The position numbers and the translations under genes are program-made. This document shows positions 38,100-48,311 of a stretch of 64,000 bases of DNA, in pieces. The notes under the pieces are model-generated. The model had not been told where the DNA came from. It made no database searches and saw only the letters and a program-made list of their open reading frames with translations. Positions within the stretch are counted from its first letter, which is position 1; the number at the start of each line of letters is the position of its first letter. Source of the stretch: Mytilus edulis (lineage: Eukaryota; Mollusca; Bivalvia; Mytilida; Mytilidae). Location of the stretch: positions 43,204,733 to 43,268,732 of the forward strand of contig NC_092351.1 in assembly GCF_963676685.1 (NCBI RefSeq), in the 5' to 3' direction.

Positions 38100-39693
38100 A
38101 AACACAGAAGAAAAGATGAGTATTCTTTTTTAGTTTTAGAATTAAGCAACATTTCATAAAAAATAATAGCTCAACAATTTAAACTGTTAATCTGGTTTGT
38201 CTTTCTTAAATAATTTTAACTTTGTTAAATGCGTTAAATAGTCGTGAACTTTTTCTTTGGTGTTATAACTGAATTTAAATTCTATCATTGCGTAAATTGT
38301 CAATCTTTTCTTGGATATTATTTTATATTTATATTTGTAAATTGAGTAGATGGTTATACTTATTGTGCGAGTTGTTATATCTAATTGTTTAACTCTCTTA
38401 ATACGCTAATGAACATTTACCATGTTATTTATCTTAATCCAAATCCAAATCTTGCAGCGCGAAGTAACCGGTGAGTAAGCCACATATTAATTTCAACATA
38501 AATGTATATATAAATTCTTTTTAGTCTAAATATGCATGAAATAGGTGCCACTGGACATAAAGAAAACAATCTATGAATCTAGGTATGGCAACGAATGCTA
38601 TTCACATTCAATGCATTCTGAATGAGATTGGTTTACAGATTTCACTGTATAAATATTGTAACTGATATACAGATATGAATTTACTTTACTTTTATACATA
38701 CAAGTATTTTAATACAGTGATCTGACATAATTACTTGTTTGAAATGTCTGGAATAAGAATAATGTTATATTATTTTCATTGTTTTTCAGTGCAACAGGTA
38801 TTTTAGTCAAGTAGAATAATTATTAAAAGGTTGTTGTTTATCTTTGTTTATAAGCATTCACTATACATGCTATATAAGAATAAGAATATTTCATTAAATG
38901 TTAATGAAAAGGGAACATTCTAAAACTATCATGACAATACAAAGACAGATGACATATTTCAAAACTTTTCTCGTCTCTCATAGTACAACTGATTTTTATA
39001 GTTGTTCTTATGTTGTACTGTCACAGGTCAGGGGGGGGGGGGGGCTGCTAACATGTTTAAACCCACCACATTCTGTACGTATGTGCCTGTCCAAAGTCAG
39101 GAGCCTGTAATTCAGTTGTTTTCGTTTGTAGATGTGTTAAATATTTGTTTTTCGTTCATTTTTTGTACATAAATTAGGCCGTTAGTTTTCTCGTTTGAAT
39201 TGTTTTACATTTGTCATTTCGGGGCCTTTTATAGCTGACTTTGCGGTATGGGCTTTGCCCAATGTTGAAGGCTATACGGTGACCTATAGTTGTTAATTTC
39301 TGTATCATTTGGTCGCTTGTGGAGAGTTGTCTCATTGGCAATCATACCACATCTTTTTTATACACACACACAAACATATACATTTGTATATAAAGAGTAA
39401 TATTTCATATTTTGTTTCTTTACATTCAAATGTTAATAAAGTTTTACTTTACATTTTCAATATACCAACTGATGCTCTGAAAAAAGGAATAAACCAAAAA
39501 TCGTCATGTTATGTGACTTTGGACGATAGAATTTCATGAGAGTGGTTGACATTTTCATGCTTTAAGCTTCTATTTTGACCAAAAAAACTTAATATGGAGG
39601 ATTGAAATTGACTAACAAGATGTAAAAGAAGAAAATAAACAAAAGCTATAACCCAAATGATTAAAATAAAAAAAAAAAAAAAAAATATAAAAA

Positions 39694-39726
<33 letters not shown>

Positions 39727-40364
39727 TTTATTAATTTTTAAAGAGAGGCAACAGTTTTTCCAGAGTAGTAAAACATTACCATTTTGAAAATTTGCTATTT
39801 CTTCGTTGTTATTATGTGTATTGATAAAAGTGAAACTGTTTTGAAAATGTCTTCACAATGCCTTTAAAATGAGGTCAAGTTTTCTTAGATCAGTTGATTA
39901 AAAAAAATGAATCATTTCTTTTTGTAAACTTTTGCGAGCCATCAAGGATGTTAGTTGACTATTTAAATATATATACTTTTCGATTTAATTGTTTCATAGT
40001 TTTCATGTATTATAGTCGATTATAGGATAGGAATATTTCTCATTAACGAAGGCCATTTCTATTGATATTCGGTAGATACAATAATCATTTTCTTTTATGA
40101 CTTTCGTTATCAATATGATATTATCATTATGAATATACTTGAAATATCTGCCACTGGACATAGACAGCCACAATCAAGCATTTGCGGTTTTTTCTACTTT
40201 GGTTATTGCCATTGTATCTTAATACTAATTAGTCAATGGTAAAAATTGAAATATTTGTATTTCAATATGGATTGAATTGTTTGATTAAGGGATGTAACAT
40301 TGACAAATGATATACTATTTTACTAATGCATTGACTAACATTGTAATTATTTGTTTAAGCCAGT
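38100..40364 (+). other. Long non-coding 5' part of the DIRS-order element
   Basis: No open frame. It contains a nested copy of the GGTGACCTATAGTTG repeat (38985-39360, with a G run at 39028-39043) and A-rich runs at about 39667-39710. TCTTGCAG at 38450-38457 and CCGGTGAGTAAG at about 38469-38480 look like an acceptor and a donor around a tiny exon, so the leader may be spliced. That is a guess from motif shape only. Confidence 0.5.
38985..39360 (+). repeat. Interspersed repeat nested in the DIRS-order element
   Basis: A copy of the GGTGACCTATAGTTG family: CTGTCCAAAGTCAGGAGCCT, TAAATTAGGCCGTTAGTTTT, TGGCAATCATACCACATCTT. It lies inside A1..B2. It either inserted after the element arrived or was carried along by it. 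Confidence 0.7.
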
Positions 40365-41560
40365 ATGCCGAGAGGAAAAGGGGAGAGGGTGCTGCCAAAC
40401 CGTGCTGTACGTAGGCAAAATCAAATACAGCTACCGGTAAACAGAAGGCTTCGCCCAAAGAGAGCTAAAATTGTAAGACAAAATATAGCCATTCCACAAC
40501 AGCCGTTAATACCACCACAACAGCCATTAATACCACCACAACAGCCATTAATGCCACAACAACAGCCATTAATGCCACCACATCAGTTATTGCCACCACA
40601 TCAGTTATAACCACAACAGCCGTTTGTACCACTACAGCCAATTCTACAACCACAACTCATTTGAACCTCAAACTTCCTCAGCAGCCCGCTGAACAACAAG
40701 TTCCTGATCAGGGATGTGTACACCCAGGGCAGCCCACAGCTCGTAATTCTGTACAAAACGGTGAGATTTTAGTTATACCTACTAATACTGATGTTGATGT
40801 GTTTGTACCACAAAAAATTATAAACCAAATATGGAATTTAGAATATGTTGATTTGGCACAATTACTTTATAAAAAAAAAAAAAAAAAAAAAAATTTTGTT
40901 TCAAATATTGATCAACCGAAAAAAGTGCTCGGTTTTGATGAAGATGGAGACATTTTAATTGACAGAAACAAATATTCAAAAGTAAATCATTATCTAACTT
41001 AGGTGAGTGGACTGAAGGGTTTTTAAATTATATGAAAATTTTATTGCAAAGATTCCCGGAATTGGCAAATGAATTGATTAGCTACATGACGATTATAAGG
41101 GGGTGTACCTTTTGAGAACGTTTATAAATTTGACATGCAATTTCGACTTAGAGAAGCTCGTGATCATATGCGTGCATGGGACGTCATTGATGGGCAGCTA
41201 TGGCTTCCGTTTATTGCAGTAGGCATACATCATGTTCCACAGACATCTTCTTATACTTCTCACACAGTTATTAGTCCTTGCTACGATTATAATTTTAAGG
41301 CCGTTTGTACTCGTATGAATTGTGTATACAGCCATGAATTCATGTATAAGATGTAGCCAGTTCCATCCTTCGATGTACTGTACAAATTATTCATATAACA
41401 AGAATAATCCTCGAAGTTCTGTAACTTCGGACTATTCTGCTCCTAGGTATCAAAACTACCCTAGGGCACCTGATGCAAACAATTTTGCACCAAGGTATCA
41501 GTCCAGTGCTAGAGCAGTCAAACAGGTTTTTGAATACACATGGAAATTTTAACCCAAATA
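40365..41560 (+). pseudogene. gag-like ORF1 of the DIRS-order element, frameshifted
   Basis: It starts at ATG 40365 (MPRGKGERVLPNRAVRRQ). A Pro/Gln tract built on CCACCACAACAGCCATTAAT units (about 40495-40605) follows, then a stop at 40608-40610. Similarity resumes in another frame at 40661 (LPQQPAEQQVPDQG), passes an A run (about 40870-40890), and shifts frame again at about 40980. The block after it, LGEWTEGFLNYMKILLQRFP at 41000-41059 then NELISYM, is the conserved gag-like core of DIRS-order elements. A second block follows at 41135 (QFRLREARDHMRAWDVID). Near 41280-41380 a Cys/His cluster (CTRMNCVYSH and, in the next frame, CIRCSQFHPSMYC) looks like a zinc-binding motif split by a frameshift. 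Confidence 0.7.
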
Positions 41561-41725
41561 CTCGTTTTTCGATAAATAATTAAAGATTTCCCTGTCAGCA
41601 GGCAAATGTTCCACGGATGCAATTTAATCATTTCAAATTTTATAATTTTGTTTACAGCTTGCAATCACAGTATGATATTTGGTATTTTTGGTTGCTCCCC
41701 TGTTAATACTACGGTTTGAGGGAAT

Positions 41726-41935
41726 ATGTTGACTGACTACCCCGTTAAAATATTGGCAAATTTATTATATAATGGTTTTAAATATGGTTTTCGAGCACAT
41801 CATACAAGCAAAACATTGAAGTCTGTTTTACAAGATCCAAATTTAGCTTGGAAAAATCATGAGTGAATTGAAAAATGGTAGAATTACGGGGCCTTTTTCA
41901 TTATCGACCTATTTCTAATCTACGTGTTTGGAAAA
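41726..41935 (+). pseudogene. Reverse-transcriptase N-terminal remnant of the DIRS-order element
   Basis: LTDYPVKILANLLYNGFKYG (from 41729), then in the following frames NGRITGPFS and SNLRV, match the segment just before RT domain 1 in DIRS-order polyproteins. After 41935 no YxDD, RNase H or methyltransferase sequence is seen before the recombinase begins, so most of the RT region has been deleted. Confidence 0.55.
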
Positions 41936-42100
41936 TAATTTTAGAAATTATAATGGCATTTCTTATATTTTGGGTGACAAGTGGTTGTCGAGTTCTGTTT
42001 TAAATCTCTTTATCGGTAGTGTAAGAGTTATTCAAATACTTGGCTTACGTATCAAATGGACTAATTTAATTTCAAAACTTTAAACATAAACTAAACCTGT

Positions 42101-42860
42101 ATGACGTATGGCCATGCCCCGTTTCACATTAAGTTAATAGTAGCTGACCTGTTTAAGGATGAATATTCTTATTCCACTGGGAATGCGTACCTTTCAGGCA
42201 TTATGTTTAATCATAAGATCAATGGTTTATTGGACAACACTCATTCTTTTATTGTTCAAAAGATGCTCAGTGACATAAGCGACACGTCTGTCGTAAGCCT
42301 ATTACTATTGGTATATTAACTAGACTTTTAGATGCGCTTAATTTAGTTTGTTATTCAATATATGAAACATGTTTATTCAAAGCTTCATTTTCAGCTAGAA
42401 TTTTGGGTTTCTTAGTTTTGGAGAAATTGCAAATTCAAGTTTTTATGAAAATCTTATTGTAAAACGATCCAAGATATAATTTGATGCTTATTCCGGGTCA
42501 CTTATTATAAAAGTTCCTTCTCAGAAAACAGATCAGCTGGGTAATTCAGTAACGACAATTCTGGAAAAGAATAAACTACTTCAATTTGTCCTGTCCGGTT
42601 GATGTCGGACTACATTGCTGAGACACAAAGACGATGGACATTTTCATACACTTTAAAAAAGGTTATGTATGAACAAACCTTGTATAGTTGAAACACTTAA
42701 TTACAGGGTACCTGAAAGATATTTGGGTAATTGGCTCTTTTATTGTCATAGGAGCTGTCATATTAAACTTATAGGTGCATCGTTCGGATTAGAGATAGTT
42801 GGGTGTATTCCAGGAGCTCTGAAAATGTTATGTATATATTTTCTTTAAATTTCCTCATTG
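42101..42860 (+). pseudogene. Tyrosine recombinase remnant of the DIRS-order element
   Basis: The first block, 42101-42319 (YSYSTGNAYLSGIMFNHKIN, then FIVQKMLSDIS), fits the core-binding domain of tyrosine recombinases. After a frame change, KPITIGILTRLLDALNLVC (42300-42360) and ETCLFKASFS lead to GFLSFGEIANSS (about 42408-42443). The family box there is GLR-x-x-E, so the first catalytic Arg appears replaced by Ser. ICPVRLMSDYIA follows at about 42586. The C-terminal H-x-x-R and Tyr boxes are too worn to place. Several stops occur. Confidence 0.65.
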
Positions 42861-42989
42861 TTTGGTTTTCCCTTACAATGAATAACATAGCTTAGATGTT
42901 GACAGTATTTCATTTTAGCTGGGGTTTATGTTGATGTTGCCACATGAATATCAATTTAATGAAGTTCTAAGTATTGAATTTAAGTTGAT

Positions 42990-43290
42990 GTTGAAGTTTT
43001 TGATGTTTGTGTTGAAGTTGATAATAATGTTGAAGTTGATAATAATGTTGAAGTTGATAATAATGTTGAAGTTGATAATAATGTTGTAGTTGATAATATT
43101 GAAGTTGATAATAATATTGAAGTTGATAATATTGAAGTTGATAATAATGTTGAAGTTGGTAATATTTAAGTTGATAATAATGTTGAAGTTGATAATGATG
43201 TTGTTAATATTGTTGATGTTGAAATTGATTATGATGTTGAAGTTGATAATGACATCGAAGTTGATAATGATGTTGAAGTTGATTGATGTT
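42990..43290 (+). repeat. 18-bp minisatellite inside the DIRS-order element
   Basis: Units of GTTGAAGTTGATAATAAT, with shortened and GATGAT variants towards the right. In one forward frame it reads VEVDNN repeats. It sits between the recombinase remnant and B1. The Leu/Lys/Ile-rich open frame at 43090-43305 is another frame of the same repeat. Confidence 0.8.
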
Positions 43291-43372
43291 GATTCTTGCT
43301 GTTAAATTTGTCATGCGGTAAATTTTATGGCGGATTACAAGTTGTGCAACTAGTTACTCAACTTGTAATTTT

Positions 43373-43700
43373 GGCGGAATTTACTTTAAGCTGCTATGGA
43401 CTACCCAGTGGCTCCTGATATAACTTTGTTACTGCTGGATAATCCTTCAGTAATTCAATCGTCATCAAGTTTTGATTGACAAGTTGATTGTGTTTCTTTC
43501 TTGCAATAATGCCATGACAAATTTACAGCCAAATAAAACATAATTTCTTTAGTGATTTTGATTTATAGTTTATTCGTTGGATTCATTAATTACATCATGA
43601 GGTCAAACAATGAGAATACAGATTTAAACAATACAAGTACACTTACATTTTATCTAGGCCCCCCTTTCAATCTATGTGTGTATATATATATATACAATAA
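43373..43700 (+). repeat. Split direct repeat B1
   Basis: 328 bp, from GGCGGAATTTACTTTAAGCT to a TA run and CAATAA. It ends exactly where A2 begins, forming a B-A junction like the joined ends of a circular intermediate. Confidence 0.9.
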
Positions 43701-43924
43701 TAGAATTTAATTCAATAATAATTAAATTCAGTTATTGTAATTATATAACTTGGTATGCCTATTATTGATTTAAATTGACGGTGTGTTCGATTCATTTTAT
43801 ACTGGTCACTTTAATATGCTAATTAGTTTAGCCCGCGAAATGTTAGTCCGTGCAATTTACCTCGTGTGGTTTGGTCATTTGAATTCAAACCTTACACGGA
43901 GCTTGACCAAAGCTATAGAATTTA
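43701..43924 (+). repeat. Split direct repeat A2
   Basis: 224 bp, identical to A1. After it, 43925-44065 is a 141-bp spacer with no match elsewhere in the element. Confidence 0.9.
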
Positions 43925-44065
43925 CCCGCCCTCCCTTTTCCCCATTATGAATATTTTCTGCTGCTTTTCATTTATCGTTTCAGATTTGGAAGAATGATTA
44001 TAGAACCAGCGTCATGGCATATATAACAGACTGAGTTTGGAGCTTTTTTGTATTGTGAATGGACA

Positions 44066-44395
44066 GGCGGAATTTACTTTAAGCTGCTATGGACTACCCA
44101 GTGGCTCCTGATATAACTTTGTTACTGCTGGATAATCCTTCAGTAATTCAATCGTCATCAAGTTTTGATTGACAAGTTGATTGTGTTTCTTTCTTGCAAT
44201 AATGCCATGACAAATTTACAGCCAAATAAAACATAATTTCTTTAGTGATTTTGATTTATAGTTTATTCGTTGGATTCATTAATTACATCATGAGGTCAAA
44301 CAATGAGAATACAGATTTAAACAATACAAGTACACTTACATTTTATCTAGGCCCCCCTTTCAATCTATGTGTGTATATATATATATATACAATAA
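44066..44395 (+). repeat. Split direct repeat B2 (right end)
   Basis: 330 bp, the same as B1 except for one more TA in the terminal TA run. It ends in CAATAA before unrelated flank (ATATGGTGATATAGG). Confidence 0.9.
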
Positions 44396-45240
44396 ATATG
44401 GTGATATAGGGAATCAATGTGTTGCATGTTTCCCTTCTGATGTTTGTTAAACAATTACATTCCGATTGATCTAAATAATTTGATATCATATTTAATATCC
44501 CAAGTCAAAATTATTATGACGTCTTGGAAGGCGATATACAATTTTATAGCCCTCCAAGAAGTCATAATTATTTGGACTAATTTAACCCTAACCATGTTGA
44601 AGTCACGAAATATAGGCGAATGATTTTTTTTTTAAAAAGAAATATGCAAAAGAGTGTTGTTAAATGTTATGCGTAAGATATATTGAGAGTCAGGAGATTG
44701 AAAATAGTTTTTAGTTTTTACAAACGAACTTGAAGAACAAAATATCAGCATAACTGTGTCTAAGAAGCAACGGTTGTTATAAATACCAAAATATCATTCC
44801 ATTTTTTTAATATGGTTTTTGCTAAAAACAAAAATAAAACTTAAAAATCTTTATTTAAGGAGTTGACTACTTGTTTTTGCCATATTGAATTATTCGTAGA
44901 TCTTATTTTTCTTATCGTTTATGCTTTTAAAAATTCCTGTTTTTCAAAGAGCAAACCAAAATTTGGTGGTAACTTTTGCAATTTTAAGTTCCTTATTATT
45001 ATTTTCAAATAATAGTCAAAAAAAAAATTAAATAGTAAAATTCGTCCAATATTCTTTAACACACAAGACTTATATATAACTTTGTACCGGTCTGCATTTG
45101 TTTGATTCACACTGTTGAGTGCTTATGTAACATCCAGTGTTTATATATATATATATATATGATATAAGGAATCAATGTGTTGCATGTTTCCCGCCTGATG
45201 TTTTTTAAACAAATAATCAATTAGACAATCAAAACCAAAT
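44396..45240 (+). repeat. Duplicated flank GGAATCAATGTGTTGCATG and an inverted repeat
   Basis: The segment GGAATCAATGTGTTGCATGT, then TTTCCC and CTGATGTTT, occurs at about 44411-44450 and 45168-45207, both just after TA runs. Between them, 44504-44532 and 44549-44577 form an inverted repeat (TTATTATGACGTCTTGGAAG against the complement of CTCCAAGAAGTCATAATTAT). No gene is seen. Confidence 0.6.
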
Positions 45241-45618
45241 CGAGATGATTTGACACGGCTGGTATTAACAGTTGTACTGAATTACTACGTAGATAAAGTT
45301 GTATCATTCACCAATCATTTATACATGTGTATAGTGACATTCCTCCAAACTACTTGTTTAATCCATGTACATGTGCATACTTTTTCTTTTGCTTCATGCA
45401 TACAACATATTGTTATTCTTTTTTTGTTCTCACCATTTTTTCATATTTTTTACTTACACTTTTTTCACAAAACAGATGAAATGCTATGGTTTATTTAACT
45501 GTATATACGGTCGCTCTCAGTTTCACCAATTCAAGCCAGATGTAACATAACTCATGAGGGTAGGAATCGAGTTATATCGTATGAGAGTTGGCCAATAATC
45601 ACCAGGCAAAACCATCAA

Positions 45619-45645
45619 ATAGTTATCAAAGGTACCAGGATTATA
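45619..45645 (-). repeat. End fragment of the GACGAAACGCG family
   Basis: Only AGTTATCAAAGGTACCAGGA plus TTATAA is present, immediately upstream of the non-LTR element. It could be a target truncated by that insertion. Confidence 0.5.
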
Positions 45646-45795
45646 ACAAAGACTAAACAAAGACTAAATTATATTGATTTTATCTGTATCAACTTATTTC
45701 TTGCTTGTAAAAGTGTCTCGCAGGCACTGGTGTTATAAATTTTAATCTTCACGTTGTCGCATCAACTAGGCGTGTGCCTTAAACAACCTTCAGAG

Positions 45796-46650
45796 ATGAA
45801 ACATGTAGACTCAAATATACAAACAACAACAAGTGTAACTGTTAATCTTAGACTATTCATTATTACATTTTTACTATTTGTTATTCAAATTCTGCTTATC
45901 CTAGCAGGAATAGAGGTAAATCCAGGTCTAAGTGACGATATCGATTTTTCTCAAAGTTCAATTTACTCAACTGACATGTCGGATTTCGGTAAACGTTTTT
46001 CAAAATCAGTCTCAATTCTTCACTTAAATGTACAAAGCCTAGCCCCGATAATAGATCTGATTCAAGCTGAATATTCTGATTTCGACATTTTAGCGTTCAG
46101 TGAAACCTGGTTAGACAATAATCATACAGACGAATCAATTGAAATCCTAAATTACCAGCACCCCTTCCGTCGTGACACAGGTCCACATAAGGTTGGAGGG
46201 GAATAATTGTTTATGTAAAAAAATGATATACAAAAGTCATGTTCGACGTCGAATTGACCTCGAAAGCGAAAGCTTGGAAGCAATATGGTTAGAATTTAAA
46301 TTTAAAGATAAAAAGGCTTTGCTCGGAATCTTTTATATACATTGTACCTCCAAATAGTGGATTAGATATCTGGGAAAAAAATGAATATTCTCTTGAAATA
46401 GCGTCTAATGATAATACTATTAATTACATAATGACCACAGGCGATTTTAACGATAACCAACTAGCCCCTGTTAGTTCAAAAATCACACCTTTGTTAAGCC
46501 AATTTAGTCTTTCTCAAATGATAGATGAACCTACTCAGTTTACTGAATCGTCGTCATCATTGTTAGACCTTTTTATAACAACAATGCTCACTGAGAACAT
46601 ACTCACTCCTTCTCGTCCAATGAAAAGTCAGTTGTTCTCCCTCTAATTTT
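45796..46650 (+). pseudogene. Endonuclease region of the non-LTR element, with 2A-like motif
   Basis: The first ATG in frame is 45796. A hydrophobic stretch (LFIITFLLFVIQILLILAG) is followed by GIEVNPGL at 45907-45930, close to the 2A ribosome-skipping consensus but with Leu instead of the final Pro and no Asp before Ile. The endonuclease fold then begins: SILHLNVQSL, DFDILAFSETWLD with the Glu of the active site, a frameshift at about 46200, TGDFND at 46440, and SSLLDLFIT. The terminal SDH box is lost. Confidence 0.7.
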
Positions 46651-47179
46651 AATAGTATATAGAGCTAAGATTTTTTTTCTCGGAAAAACACACATACATG
46701 TAAATTTATCAATAAAAAGTAAGCATTTAATGTTGAATGGTCTGAATTTAAGTATTTATACAGAGAGTTTTATATTTATAAAAAAAGTCAAATTTTTAAG
46801 AGGGTATTTATATAACATTGTGTTGCTTTTTAAAATAAAAAAATCTCAAGATATTTAAGTATTAAACTTTACCTTAATCAGAGGAAAAACAATTTATTCA
46901 TTCGGTCCTCACAAACTATGTCCGAGCTTTTTCATTCCATTCATTGAAATGATGATTACCTATGTTTTACATTTAGTTCATTATAAAAAGTGAACTCTTA
47001 TTTAGGTTTGAATATTACAATGGGAAAGGATAATTTTGTAAGGTCACTTGAAAGTGTGAATATGTTCTAAATTGGTCAGACAATAATTGGTCATGTTTAA
47101 CCTATAAATAATAAATTACTGTGGAGTCGGGCCACCTTTATTAGACCAAATACGTTTTCACTGCCCTATAATTAGTCTT

Positions 47180-47810
47180 TTGAGCTTTCCAAAATGTCGT
47201 CAAAAAACTTTTAAGCGGAAAATTTGGCTGTATGATCGAGGAGATTATGACAGATATCGTAACATTTTATCTGAAAAAAATTGGGATTCCGTAATAAACT
47301 TAAATAAGTTAAACGATGAACAATTTACAACCGAAATAACAAAAACTATCATAGAAGCTGCTGAAAATGTATTCCAAATAAAATAATAACTGATCGTAAA
47401 AATGAACCTCCATGGCTAACAAATGATGTTAAAAAAAAGATAATTCATTTTTTTTATATAAATAAGGCCGTTTGTTTTCTCGTTTGAATTGTTTTACATT
47501 GTCTTATCGGGGCCTTTTATAGCTGACTATGCGGTATGGGCTTTGCTCATTGTTGAAGGCCGTATGGTGACCTATAGTTGATAATATCTGTGTCATTTTG
47601 GTCTCTTGTGGACAGTTGTCTCATTGGCAATCATACCACATCTTCTTTTTTTATATATAAGGAAAAAAATAGAATCCACAGAAAGGCTAAAAAATATAAT
47701 TACCCATCGGATTCGTCAAAATTTAAGAAAATACGAAATGAAGTTACCAGTTTAATAAGAAAATCAAAGGATGATTATAACAACAATTTAATTTAAAAAA
47801 TCATGAAACC
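47180..47810 (+). pseudogene. Linker region of the non-LTR element, split by an insertion
   Basis: FKRKIWLYDRGDYDRYRNIL and EPPWLTNDVKKKI precede the insertion; RKAKKYNYPSDSSKFKKIRN and RKSKDDYNNNL follow it. This is the usual charged linker between endonuclease and RT. Removing the inserted repeat brings the two halves back into the expected order. Confidence 0.65.
47452..47655 (+). repeat. Interspersed repeat inserted in the non-LTR element
   Basis: A copy of the GGTGACCTATAGTTG family: AAATAAGGCCGTTTGTTTTC to GGCAATCATACCACATCTTC. It is flanked on both sides by TTTTTTTATATA, a likely target duplication of about 12 bp. The same family lies in the DIRS-order element and at five or more other places. 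Confidence 0.75.
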
Positions 47811-47886
47811 CGTCCACTACTAATTGGTGGAAAACGGTTAAACAAATATCCGGATAAAAACAAACGACGTAAGTGTACCTCCATCA

Positions 47887-48311
47887 TTGGTTAATAACAA
47901 CTTAATATTTGTTGAAATCGAAAAGGCAAATGGATTTAATCGATTTTTTTCTTCCCAGTCAAATATTGATGATTCTAGTGCTATGTTACCTGAAGAACTT
48001 CATTCTATTAGTGATGACATTAGTTATATAGAACTTACTGTTACTGAAGTTGAAGATATATTGAAAATTGTTAATCCCACAAAAGCTTCTGGCCCAGACC
48101 TCATAAGTCCCAAATTGTTAAAAGAAGCATTTTCTGTTTTGAATTATCCACTATGTAAGTTATTAAACTTATCGTTAAGTACGTCTACTTTTCCAGATCA
48201 ATGGAAAAGAGCAAACGTTACCCCAGTTTATAAAAATAGTAAACCGATTAAAAACTATAGACCTATTTCCTTGTTGAGTGTAATTTCAAAGTGTATGGAA
48301 CGATGTGTATA
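47887..48311 (+). pseudogene. Reverse transcriptase, first part
   Basis: Open up to the TIR insertion. It contains PTKASGPDLISPKLLKEA, then FPDQWKRANVTPVYKNSKP and NYRPISLLSVISKCMERCVY, which are RT blocks 1-2 of CR1/Rex-type elements. The frame resumes at 49094-49098 on the other side of the insertion. Confidence 0.75.

Larger units (their letters stand above)
37876..44395 (+). mobile_element. DIRS-order retrotransposon (Ngaro/PAT type) with split direct repeats
   Basis: A 6.52-kb element laid out A1 (37876-38099), body, B1 (43373-43700), A2 (43701-43924), a 141-bp spacer, B2 (44066-44395). A1 and A2 are identical over 224 bp. B1 and B2 match along 328-330 bp apart from one extra TA in a TA run. 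B1 and A2 abut with no base between them. This A-B-A-B split-repeat order is what Ngaro and PAT elements show, and not an LTR or TIR layout. The body has remnants, in the expected order, of a gag-like ORF with a Cys/His motif, the start of a reverse transcriptase, and a tyrosine recombinase. All are frameshifted, and the RT core is missing. The copy therefore cannot move on its own. Confidence 0.85.

Noticed and set aside
38450-38480. Micro-exon with good splice-site shapes
   Set aside because: Left out of the feature list as an exon, because single motif matches are common in such AT-rich DNA; kept only as a low-interest finding.
43090-43305. Leu/Lys/Ile-rich open frame
   Set aside because: Alternate frame of the 18-bp minisatellite.
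37876-43924. LTR retrotransposon with 224-bp LTRs
   Set aside because: The right copy is not terminal: it is sandwiched between two copies of a second repeat. No TG...CA ends and no integrase are seen; the recombinase is of the tyrosine type.
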